A stretch of DNA of 18,690 nucleotides. Source: JBBDIK01 sp964640385. Lineage in GTDB: Bacteria > Actinomycetota > UBA4738 > JBBDHU01. Both the position numbers and the translations under genes were made by a program. The notes beneath the pieces were generated by a model that saw nothing but the letters and a program-made list of their open reading frames with translations, ran no database searches and had not been told where the DNA came from. Below, in pieces: positions 5,967 to 12,149 of the stretch (position 1 is its first letter; each line of letters starts with the position of its first letter). The DNA lies in NCBI GenBank assembly GCA_964640385.1, contig CAZXFL010000030.1, positions 1 through 18,690 of the forward strand, read 5' to 3'.

Positions 5967-6611
5967 ATGGACATCCGTCCCCGGGCCGAGGGTTCCGTTT
6001 CGGCGCGCGGTCTCCGACGAGGATTCCGGGGCCGTCCCGTCCTCCGAGATGTGTCGTTCGAGATCGGAGCCGGAACGATCACGAGTGTCATCGGGTCGAA
6101 CGGCTCAGGGAAGACAACACTCCTCCGGCTGCTCGCGGGAACCCTCTTGCCCGAGGGGGGGCACGCCCAGATCTGCGGAGCCCCGCCGACCGACGGGTTG
6201 AGTGCCTACCTCCCAGCTGGGGATCGTGGCCTGTACTGGCGACTGACGGCTCGGCGCAATCTCGTCTTCGCGGCTGGGATCGCTGGCGCAGGTCGTCGGG
6301 AGGCGGCCAGATTGGCCGATGGAGCGCTGGCGACGGTCGGCGCCGGCGATCTGGCCGACCGGGTCGTCGGTGAGTGCTCGACCGGTCAGCGTCGTCGGGT
6401 GTCCATCGCGCGCGCACTGGTGACCCGGGCTCCCGTCCTGCTCCTCGATGAGCCGTTCGAAGACTTGGACGCGGCGGGGGTGACGACGGTGCACCAGGTG
6501 ATGTCCTGGTGGGCCGACGCGGGTGGATGCGTCATCTACGCGAACCCGGCCGAGTACCCGGGAACCACCCGATCCTTCTCCCTCGTGGACGGCCGGGTGC
6601 TCGACGCATGA
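5967..6611 (+). CDS. ABC transporter ATP-binding protein
   Basis: A 214-residue nucleotide-binding subunit predicted to power the permease encoded next. Walker A is GSNGSGKTT (43-51), the signature motif is CSTGQRRR (137-144, a variant of LSGGQ) and Walker B is VLLLDEP (157-163). The segment DRGLYWRLTARRNL (86-99) resembles the Q-loop region of ABC-2 export ATPases. Two usual residues are missing: the Q-loop glutamine (YLPA at 81-84) and the switch histidine (IYANP at 190-194, where THD is usual). The sequence is otherwise intact, with a short linker before a 4-bp ATGA overlap with the permease gene. The substrate is unknown; a peptide or glycan product of this locus is plausible. Confidence 0.9.
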   Translation: MDIRPRAEGSVSARGLRRGFRGRPVLRDVSFEIGAGTITSVIGSNGSGKTTLLRLLAGTLLPEGGHAQICGAPPTDGLSAYLPAGDRGLYWRLTARRNLVFAAGIAGAGRREAARLADGALATVGAGDLADRVVGECSTGQRRRVSIARALVTRAPVLLLDEPFEDLDAAGVTTVHQVMSWWADAGGCVIYANPAEYPGTTRSFSLVDGRVLDA

Positions 6612-7411
6612 TCCGGCCGATGCGTCGGTCGGTGGGGGCGTTCCTTCGGCGAGATCTCGCTATCGCTGCTTCGTACAAGGTACCGTTCGTCCTCGACCTC
6701 GTCGCCGTGCTGTTCGGCTTGTTGGAGTTCTGGTTCCTGTCTCGGATCGTCGAACCCACGGCCGTAGCCGGAGGCTACTTCCCGTTCGTCGTCGTGGGTC
6801 TGGTCGCGACATCCTTCCTGGCCGCTGGGATCATCACGGCCTCGATGACGCTGCGGCAGGAGCAGGTCCAGGGAACGCTCGACGTGCTCGTGAACAGTGG
6901 CGTCCGACCCTGGGTGCTGGTGGGCGGTCTGGCGGCATACCCCCTGCTGGCCGCCTTCATTCGGGCGGCGATCCTGCTGGCACTGATCGTCGTCATCGAC
7001 CCCCGACTCGGCATCACGACGGCAGACTGGGGTGTCGTGATCGTGGCTTTGGGTCTTGGCTCCGCCTGCTTCGTAGCGCTCGGGATGGTGACGTCTGCTC
7101 TCGTCATCCTGTTCCGCCAGGGCGCCGGTGCCGCGAGCTGGCTCATGACCATGCTGGTGCTTATCGGCGGCATCGCGTTCCCCCGCAGCTTGCTCCCCGG
7201 GTGGCTCCTTCCGTTGTCCGAACTGTCTCCGTTGACGCAGGTCCTCACGCTGACTCGCGACGCGCTGCTCTCGGGTCTCACCTGGACCCAGGCGTTCCCG
7301 GGGATCGCCACGCTGGTGGTGATGGCGGCCGCGTACAGCCTGCTCGGTGGCCTGGTCGTCGCGGCCGCGCTGCGACGAGCCCGCAAGACCGGAACACTCT
7401 CGCAGTACTGA
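6608..7411 (+). CDS. ABC-2 type transporter permease
   Basis: A 267-residue integral membrane protein with about six hydrophobic segments (approximately 27-46, 57-80, 101-130, 141-168, 176-196 and 233-256), the layout of an ABC-2 export permease. A coupling-helix-like stretch RQEQVQGTLDVLV lies at 83-95. The ATG at 6608 overlaps the ATPase stop (ATGA), so the pair is translated together. The first 20 residues are basic and amphipathic, on the cytoplasmic side. With the ATPase it should form a dimer-of-dimers exporter. It could export the peptide handled by the neighbouring RRE and protease, or a glycan or lipid intermediate. The sequence does not decide between these. Confidence 0.88.
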   Translation: MIRPMRRSVGAFLRRDLAIAASYKVPFVLDLVAVLFGLLEFWFLSRIVEPTAVAGGYFPFVVVGLVATSFLAAGIITASMTLRQEQVQGTLDVLVNSGVRPWVLVGGLAAYPLLAAFIRAAILLALIVVIDPRLGITTADWGVVIVALGLGSACFVALGMVTSALVILFRQGAGAASWLMTMLVLIGGIAFPRSLLPGWLLPLSELSPLTQVLTLTRDALLSGLTWTQAFPGIATLVVMAAAYSLLGGLVVAAALRRARKTGTLSQY

Positions 7412-7423
7412 CGGGCGGGGCCG

Positions 7424-7429
7424 TATCCT
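7424..7429 (+). promoter_or_regulatory. Possible -10 box before the B2-like gene
   Basis: TATCCT in the 64-bp gap after the permease gene would give a transcript from about 7436, with a 40-base leader carrying GGAGAAG (7466-7472). It is the same hexamer as at 193-198 and 5586-5591. Read-through from the transporter genes is also possible. Confidence 0.3.
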
Positions 7430-7475
7430 TGCCCGAGCGAGTGCGTCCGGGGGCGGTGGGAGGCCGGAGAAGACG

Positions 7476-7895
7476 ATGGGACGGAATCGGTTCGAACGGC
7501 TCCTGGAACTCGATCCAGCCGAGCGGCGGCTGGCGATCAGGGCGGTCTCCTGGCTCGCGTTCGTTCGGGTGTCACTGATCGTGTTCCCCGCGCGCGTGGT
7601 GGTCCGTGCGCCCGATCTGCGCGCCCGCATCGCCGGGTCACCGCCTGAGCCGTCAGCTGTCGACCGGGCCGTGCGCCGGGCCGCCCCGTTCGTCCCCGGC
7701 TCGAAGTGCCTCGCGCGTTCGATCGCCGCCGCGGTGCTCCTGGCAGGCGGGAGCGAGTTGCCCGTCATCCGGTTCGCAGTGCGCCGGACAGGCGGGCGGC
7801 TGGCGGCGCATGCCTGGGTGGAGCTGGCGGGGGAGCTGGCGGCCGGCGATCCGCCAGCGGACGGATTCGTTTCGATGAGCGAGTTCCCCGGGTGA
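7476..7895 (+). CDS. Lasso-peptide B2-like transglutaminase-fold protease
   Basis: A 139-residue protein matching the Transglut_core3 / lasso B2 family, cysteine proteases that cut a leader off a modified peptide when assisted by a PqqD-like partner. The candidate nucleophile is C78 in PGSKCLARSIAAAVLL, and the histidine is H112 in AAHAWVEL. The usual third acidic residue cannot be fixed by eye. The N-terminal helix RFERLLELDPAERRLAIRAV and a hydrophobic stretch near 27-42 are usual for this family. ATG 7476 follows GGAGAAG. Its stop overlaps the nucleotidyltransferase start (GTGA). No lasso cyclase (asparagine synthetase-like) is visible, so leader removal from some other peptide, or a polysaccharide-linked role, remains possible. 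Confidence 0.82.
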   Translation: MGRNRFERLLELDPAERRLAIRAVSWLAFVRVSLIVFPARVVVRAPDLRARIAGSPPEPSAVDRAVRRAAPFVPGSKCLARSIAAAVLLAGGSELPVIRFAVRRTGGRLAAHAWVELAGELAAGDPPADGFVSMSEFPG

Positions 7896-9052
7896 CGCCG
7901 AGTCGGGAGCTCCTCCTAGAGTGCGCGCGCGGTCCGACACCCCGTGACCCCGACAGGATCCGTCGCTGTCTGGCGGGGGATGTCGATTGGGAGGAGGTGC
8001 TGTCCGCCGCCGGGATCCACGCGGTCGAGCCGGTATTGGCCCGCGCGTTGGACGTCGTCGAGTGGGACGGAGTCCCCAAGCAGGTCCGCGACGCGCTTAC
8101 GGTGCGCGCCCGATCGATCGCAGAGGAGAACCTCCGCGCGACGGCCGAGCTCCTCCGGGTCCTCGACGTGCTCGGCGCTGGGGGGATCCAGGCGATCCCC
8201 TACAAAGGCCCGGCACTCGCGGCTCAGGTATACGGGGACCTGGCCCTCCGCCGGTTCGTCGATCTCGATCTGTTGGTCCGCGAGTCCGAAGTGATGTCGG
8301 CGGTCGAGGTCCTCGGTGGGGCCGGATATCGGTTTCCCCAGTCCGTGCAGCCGAGTTCGGCGCAGCGGTATCTGCGTTCACAGAACGAGTTCGGGCTCGT
8401 GCATGGTGAACTGGGCCAGATCGTCGAGATCCAGTGGAGGATCGTCCCCCGTTCATTCGCGATCGATGTCGACGTGGAGGGCATGCGCCGTCGGCTGCGC
8501 CCTGTGCCATTGGGAGGCCGGACGGTTCCCGGGTTCGACCCGGCCGATCTGCTCCTCCTCCTGTGTGTCCATGGAGCCAAACACCTGTGGGAGCGGCTCG
8601 GGTGGATCGTGGATGTGGCCGAACTCCTGGCTGCGTATCCCCGGCTCGACTGGCGGGCGGCTCGGCGGCGTGCCCGGGGGATCGGCGCGGATCGCATCCT
8701 GCTCGTCGGTCTCGGGCTTGCGGAGGAGCTCGTGGGAGCCCCGCTGCCGGAGCCGGTCCGTCGGACCGTGCGCAGCGATGCGGCGGTTCGGAAGCTCGTG
8801 GGCGCGCTGGGTGAGGGACTCTTCGGCTCCCTCGATCGGGAACGGCCGGTGCGGACGATCGACCTGCAGATGCGAGAGCGGCTCCGCGATCGCGCCCGCC
8901 ATTTGGTGCTGCTCGCGTTGACGCCGACGGCGGGCGATATGGAGGCGGTGCGCTTGCCGTCGCGCCTCGCGTTCCTCTACTACGGCGTCCGTCCTGTGAG
9001 GCTGACTGCCTCCGCCCTCGCTTCCGGCCCGCGGGCCTCGCGGCAGGCTTGA
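7892..9052 (+). CDS. NTP_transf_5-type nucleotidyltransferase
   Basis: A 386-residue protein resembling the uncharacterised nucleotidyltransferase family (PF14907). This family occurs beside lasso/PqqD genes and in exopolysaccharide loci. The core is IPYKGPAL (102-109) followed by YGDLALRRFVDLDLLV (114-129), whose D124 and D126 are the expected metal-binding pair. Later family features are VEIQWRI (178-184) and HGAKHLWERLGWIVDVAEL (227-245). GTG 7892 overlaps the B2 stop (GTGA), which favours it over upstream starts, although the frame stays open to 7706. Some family members are reported to modify lasso peptides. What this one transfers, and to what, is unknown. It closes the cassette before the L10 leader. 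Confidence 0.82.
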   Translation: MTPSRELLLECARGPTPRDPDRIRRCLAGDVDWEEVLSAAGIHAVEPVLARALDVVEWDGVPKQVRDALTVRARSIAEENLRATAELLRVLDVLGAGGIQAIPYKGPALAAQVYGDLALRRFVDLDLLVRESEVMSAVEVLGGAGYRFPQSVQPSSAQRYLRSQNEFGLVHGELGQIVEIQWRIVPRSFAIDVDVEGMRRRLRPVPLGGRTVPGFDPADLLLLLCVHGAKHLWERLGWIVDVAELLAAYPRLDWRAARRRARGIGADRILLVGLGLAEELVGAPLPEPVRRTVRSDAAVRKLVGALGEGLFGSLDRERPVRTIDLQMRERLRDRARHLVLLALTPTAGDMEAVRLPSRLAFLYYGVRPVRLTASALASGPRASRQA

Positions 9053-9064
9053 TCGTCAGCCGTC

Positions 9065-9073
9065 TGCTACCCT
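9065..9073 (+). promoter_or_regulatory. Extended -10 promoter for rplJ-rplL
   Basis: TGC-TACCCT, an extended -10 box (TG at 9065-9066, hexamer 9068-9073), predicts a start near 9080. This gives rplJ-rplL their own transcript, separate from the cassette upstream. Confidence 0.5.
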
Positions 9074-9079
9074 TCCGTC

Positions 9080-9186
9080 GCCGCAGACAGCAGGGGCGGA
9101 GACGCGTAATCCGGCCGAGCCGGTACCTGCCGAGGCAACGAGGAACGCATCCGGTGCGCCTCCGCGCGTCTGCGGAGGCGTTTTTT
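9080..9186 (+). ncRNA. Ribosomal protein L10 leader
   Basis: The untranslated region before rplJ carries CCTGCCGAGG (9126-9135), a piece I recall from actinobacterial L10 leaders, followed by a strong intrinsic terminator. L10 (with L12) binds such leaders and lowers expression of its own operon, commonly by attenuation. The position, terminator and motif agree. The full consensus fold was not checked. Confidence 0.75.
9157..9186 (+). terminator. Intrinsic terminator in the L10 leader
   Basis: A perfect 9-bp stem, CGCCTCCGC (9157-9165) with GCGGAGGCG (9172-9180), has a 6-base loop and is followed at once by six T (9181-9186). It lies before the gene it serves, as an attenuator does. It may also insulate rplJ-rplL from cassette read-through. 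Confidence 0.92.
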
Positions 9187-9221
9187 CATTCCCGGGAAGC
9201 CCCGGGCAGGCAGGAGAAGCG

Positions 9222-9887
9222 ATGCCCAAGACGGAGAAGATCGAGAAGGTCGCGGAGCTGAAGGAGCGTATCGACGCGTCCGAGGCGTTGCTCCTTGCCG
9301 ACTACCGCGGTCTCACGGTGCCTGAGGTATCGGAGTTCCGCGAGATGCTGCGGGAGGCCGACGCCAGGTTCGCGGTGGTCAAGAACACGCTCATGAAGCG
9401 GGCGGCCGATGAGGCGGGCTTGGAGATCTCAAGCATGCTTGAGGGACCGACCGCCGTCGCCTTCGTGGACGGGGATGCCGTTCTGGCGGCTAGGAAGATG
9501 TCTGAGGCGGCGAAGAAGTTCCCCGCGCTCGAACTGAAGGGCGGGTACATGGAGGGCCGTGTGCTCTCCCAGCAGGAAGCGAGCGAGCTGGCCAAGCTCG
9601 AGTCGCGTGATGCGATGCTCTCGAAGATCGCAGGTTTGGCGAAGGGCGAGATGTCGCGCGCCGCGTACATGTTCCAAGCGTTGCAGTCGCAGTTCCTGGC
9701 GCTGGCCGAGGCACTCAAGGACAAGAAGTCGACCGACGAAGCCCCGGAACCCGACGAAGCCCCGGAAGCCGAGGACGAGCCTACCGACGACGAGCCAACC
9801 GACGAGCCCGTGGCTGAAGCAGAGGGCGACGCCGGTGAGCCGGCAACAGGAGAGACCACGTCTGACGACGAGGAAGGGAAGGAGTAA
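9222..9887 (+). CDS. rplJ: Ribosomal protein L10
   Basis: L10 anchors L7/L12 dimers to the 50S stalk base. Residues 1-167 are a normal L10: EALLLADYRGLTVPEVSEFR (21-40), FAVVKNTLMKRA (50-61), and the C-terminal helix around 145-167 that holds L12. Residues 168-221 form an unusual acidic, low-complexity tail (Asp/Glu/Pro/Thr), part of it built from an 18-bp tandem DNA repeat (9733-9767). ATG 9222 follows AGGAG (9212-9216). rplL starts three bases after the stop. Expression is probably set by the leader terminator upstream. Confidence 0.97.
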   Translation: MPKTEKIEKVAELKERIDASEALLLADYRGLTVPEVSEFREMLREADARFAVVKNTLMKRAADEAGLEISSMLEGPTAVAFVDGDAVLAARKMSEAAKKFPALELKGGYMEGRVLSQQEASELAKLESRDAMLSKIAGLAKGEMSRAAYMFQALQSQFLALAEALKDKKSTDEAPEPDEAPEAEDEPTDDEPTDEPVAEAEGDAGEPATGETTSDDEEGKE

Positions 9888-9890
9888 CCC

Positions 9891-10286
9891 ATGGCGAAGT
9901 CATCGATCGACGACACGCTCGAGGCGTTCAAGGAGATGACCCTCCTCGAACTGTCCGAGTTCATCAAGAAGTTCGAGGAGACCTTCGACGTCAAGGCCGC
10001 GGCAGCCGCCCCGGTTGCCGTTGCGGCCCCTGCCGGCGGTGCTGCCGGTGGCGATGGCGGCGGCGAAGAGGAGAAGGACGAGTTCGACGTCATCCTGACC
10101 GCTGCCGGCGACAAGAAGATCCAGGTGATCAAGGAGGTGCGCGCGCTCACGAGTCTCGGGCTGAAGGAGGCCAAGGACCTCGTTGACGGGGCGCCGAAGC
10201 CGGTCCTGGAGAAGGTGAACAAGGAGACGGCCGACGCGGCGAAGGAGAAGCTGGAAGCTGCGGGCGGTGCCGTCGAGGTCAAGTAG
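9891..10286 (+). CDS. rplL: Ribosomal protein L7/L12
   Basis: The multicopy 50S stalk protein that recruits translation GTPases. Of 131 residues, 1-34 form the L10-binding dimerisation domain (DTLEAFKEMTLLELSEFIKK). An Ala/Gly/Pro-rich hinge covers about 35-60. The C-terminal domain starts at EKDEFDVILTAAGDKKIQVI and includes VRALTSLGLKEAKDLVDGAPK. The length is normal. The stop lies only 18 bp from the convergent stop of the UDP-sugar enzyme gene, so rpoB does not follow as it would in the classical operon. Confidence 0.98.
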   Translation: MAKSSIDDTLEAFKEMTLLELSEFIKKFEETFDVKAAAAAPVAVAAPAGGAAGGDGGGEEEKDEFDVILTAAGDKKIQVIKEVRALTSLGLKEAKDLVDGAPKPVLEKVNKETADAAKEKLEAAGGAVEVK

Positions 10287-10304
10287 GCGCCTGCTCTCGG
10301 GTTC

Positions 10305-11249
10305 TCAGGCCAGATCGCGGAAGTAGTCGATCGTGCGCTCCAGTGCGGCCTCCAGTGGGACCTGCGGCTCCCACCCGAGCAGCGTGCGAGCGCGGGTGAT
10401 GTCCGGCTCCCGGACGGTCGGGTCGTCGACGGGACGCTCGACGAAGCGGAACTCGGGCTCGACCCCGATCAGCCTGGCGATCGTCCGGGCGAGCTCAAGC
10501 ACGCTGGTCTCCTCCGGGTTGCCGATGTTCACCGGCTTCGTCTCGTCGGAGGCCAAGAGCCGCCACACGCCCTCCACGAGGTCGCCCACGTAGCCCACCG
10601 AGCGGGTCTGAGAGCCGTCGCCGTGCACTGTCATCGGCTCTCCCCGCAACGCCTGGGTGATGAACGCGGGAACCGCGCGGCCATCGTTCGCGCGTATCCG
10701 TTCGCCGATCGTGTTGAAGATGCGGACGATCCGGGTTTGGAGCCCGTGGGCCCGGTGGTAGGCCATCGTGATCGCCTCGGCGAACCGCTTGGCTTCGTCG
10801 TAGACGCCCCGCGGGCCGATGGGGTTCACGTTGCCCCAGTAGTCCTCCGGCTGCGGATGGACGAGTGGATCACCGTACACCTCCGAGGTCGATGCCAAGA
10901 GGAACCGCGCGTCCGTGGCTTTCGCCAGCCCGAGCGCGTTGTGCGTCCCGAGCGCGCCGACCTTCAGCGTCTGGATCGGCAGCATCAGGTAGTCGATCGG
11001 GCTCGCCGGCGAGGCGAAATGCAGCACGGCATCGACGGGGCCGTCGACGTGCACACCGTCGCTCACGTTCTGCTCGACGAACGAGAAGGCGGGATCGGCC
11101 TGCAGGTGCGCGACGTTCGTCATCGAGCCCGTCACCAGGTTGTCGATGCAGACGACCTCCGCGCCTTCGGCCAGGAACCGGTCGCACAGGTGCGAGCCGA
11201 CGAACCCGGCGCCACCGGTGATCACGATCCGGCGTGGTTCCCAGGTCAC
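10305..11249 (-). CDS. UDP-glucuronate decarboxylase-type NAD-dependent epimerase/dehydratase
   Basis: A 314-residue extended short-chain dehydrogenase predicted to turn UDP-glucuronate into UDP-xylose, a nucleotide sugar for polysaccharide synthesis. NAD binds at GGAGFVGSH (12-20) and D36. The active site has STSE (120-123) and YDEAK (Y150, K154). HFASPASPIDY (77-87), EVYGDPLVHPQPEDYWGNVN (123-142) and VHGDGSQTRS (208-217) follow the UXS pattern closely. The usual NTYGPRM is here NTIGERI. GTG 11249 is chosen because it directly precedes the first strand. The frame opens further upstream but would overlap the Wzz-like gene, whose stop is 19 bp away in the same operon. A related 4-epimerase or dehydratase is the alternative. 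Confidence 0.87.
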   Translation of the reverse strand: MTWEPRRIVITGGAGFVGSHLCDRFLAEGAEVVCIDNLVTGSMTNVAHLQADPAFSFVEQNVSDGVHVDGPVDAVLHFASPASPIDYLMLPIQTLKVGALGTHNALGLAKATDARFLLASTSEVYGDPLVHPQPEDYWGNVNPIGPRGVYDEAKRFAEAITMAYHRAHGLQTRIVRIFNTIGERIRANDGRAVPAFITQALRGEPMTVHGDGSQTRSVGYVGDLVEGVWRLLASDETKPVNIGNPEETSVLELARTIARLIGVEPEFRFVERPVDDPTVREPDITRARTLLGWEPQVPLEAALERTIDYFRDLA

Positions 11250-11268
11250 GACGGCTCCGGGAGGGGTG

Positions 11269-12066
11269 TCACGCCTGGGTTCGTCGCGCGCGCGCCGCTT
11301 CGACGGCGAGGGCGGCCACGATGCCGATGACGAGGCCGAGCAGGAGGCCGCGAGCGGCATCCGCCAGGTGGTTGGGGCTGGAGGGTTCCGTCGGAAGGCC
11401 CGCCGGAGCGATCACGCTGCCGGCGTCGACGGCCGACACGTTGTAGACAGAGGCGGCGCCCCGCCAGATGGCGATCTGTCCGTTCACCTGCTCGAGCCGG
11501 TTCGCCAGCTCGAGTGCGGCGTCGGAGTCCCGGGGCGTCGAACTGAGCGCCGCCAGCTGTTTCGACAGCTTGTCCGCCTCATCTTGAAGCCCGGCGATCT
11601 GCTGCTGAGCCTGCTCGACGGCGCGTTCGACCGCGCTGGCAGCCTGCTCGGACCGGAATGCCAGGTAGGCGTCGGCAACCGCTTGGGCGCCTTGCTGCGC
11701 GACCTCGGGGGTGCCGGCGGTGGACGAGATCTCGAGGATCAATCCGTCCGGCGGGGTCGACACGACGACGCGCCCGAGCACTTCCTCGGGCGTCGAGTCG
11801 AGCATTCCGGCCGCGATCTCGGCGACCGGCAGGGACCGGGCGAGTTCCGATTCCGTCGGCATGTCGAGCGAGGCGGTGAGTGGGATGGAGCCGGGAGGGT
11901 TGATCGCCGTCGGCTTGACCCACACCCTGGCGGTGGATGTGTACAGCGTCGTGCGCGTGAACGAAACCAGGAGTGCAGCGGCTAGGGTGATGAGGGTGAG
12001 TATCAGAATCAGGCCCCGCCGGCGCCAGAGGGCGGCTGGAACATCCATCGGCTCGCGTTCCGTCAT
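11269..12066 (-). CDS. Wzz/YveK-like polysaccharide chain-length protein
   Basis: A 265-residue membrane protein with the co-polymerase layout but no kinase domain. A first transmembrane helix (RGLILILTLITLAAALLVSF) follows a short cytoplasmic N-terminus. The external region then has a coiled-coil-like segment (EQAASAVERAVEQAQQQIAG onward), and a second helix follows PSSPNHL near the C-terminus. Its pre-helix motif is the same as in the BY-kinase fusion encoded at 3820-5502. It probably sets chain length with the local polymerase and may be phosphorylated by, or pair with, that kinase. ATG 12066 is chosen because it starts just before the helix and lies near a -10 box. Confidence 0.85.
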   Translation of the reverse strand: MTEREPMDVPAALWRRRGLILILTLITLAAALLVSFTRTTLYTSTARVWVKPTAINPPGSIPLTASLDMPTESELARSLPVAEIAAGMLDSTPEEVLGRVVVSTPPDGLILEISSTAGTPEVAQQGAQAVADAYLAFRSEQAASAVERAVEQAQQQIAGLQDEADKLSKQLAALSSTPRDSDAALELANRLEQVNGQIAIWRGAASVYNVSAVDAGSVIAPAGLPTEPSSPNHLADAARGLLLGLVIGIVAALAVEAARARRTQA

Positions 12067-12076
12067 GGTCCGCCGC

Positions 12077-12082
12077 ATCCTA
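12077..12082 (-). promoter_or_regulatory. -10 box of the Wzz-like / UXS operon
   Basis: TAGGAT on the minus strand, ten bases before the ATG, predicts a leader of only about three bases. It is divergent from TAGACT at 12107-12112. The two boxes are 24 bp apart, so the promoters may interfere with each other. Confidence 0.45.
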
Positions 12083-12106
12083 CCGCGCCTCCCTGGGCCC
12101 ACGGGC

Positions 12107-12112
12107 TAGACT
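12107..12112 (+). promoter_or_regulatory. -10 box of the phosphoglycosyl transferase operon
   Basis: TAGACT predicts a start near 12119 and a leader of about 30 bases carrying AGGAGG (12135-12140) before the ATG at 12150. The -35 is not convincing. Confidence 0.45.
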
Positions 12113-12149
12113 GGCGAACGATCCGTCCCTGAACAGGAGGATCATCCGG

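Noticed and set aside
7441..7578. Small GTG frame after a TATCCT box, considered as a RiPP precursor
   Set aside because: It overlaps the B2-like gene out of frame, and its sequence has no leader-like motif or plausible core. It is only the end of a longer shadow frame.
6536..7768. 410-codon minus-strand open frame
   Set aside because: Shadow of the permease and B2-like genes; composition typical of antisense GC-rich DNA.
9049..9054. TTGATC considered as the -35 of the rplJ promoter
   Set aside because: The spacer to TACCCT is only 13 bp. The extended -10 explains the promoter without it.
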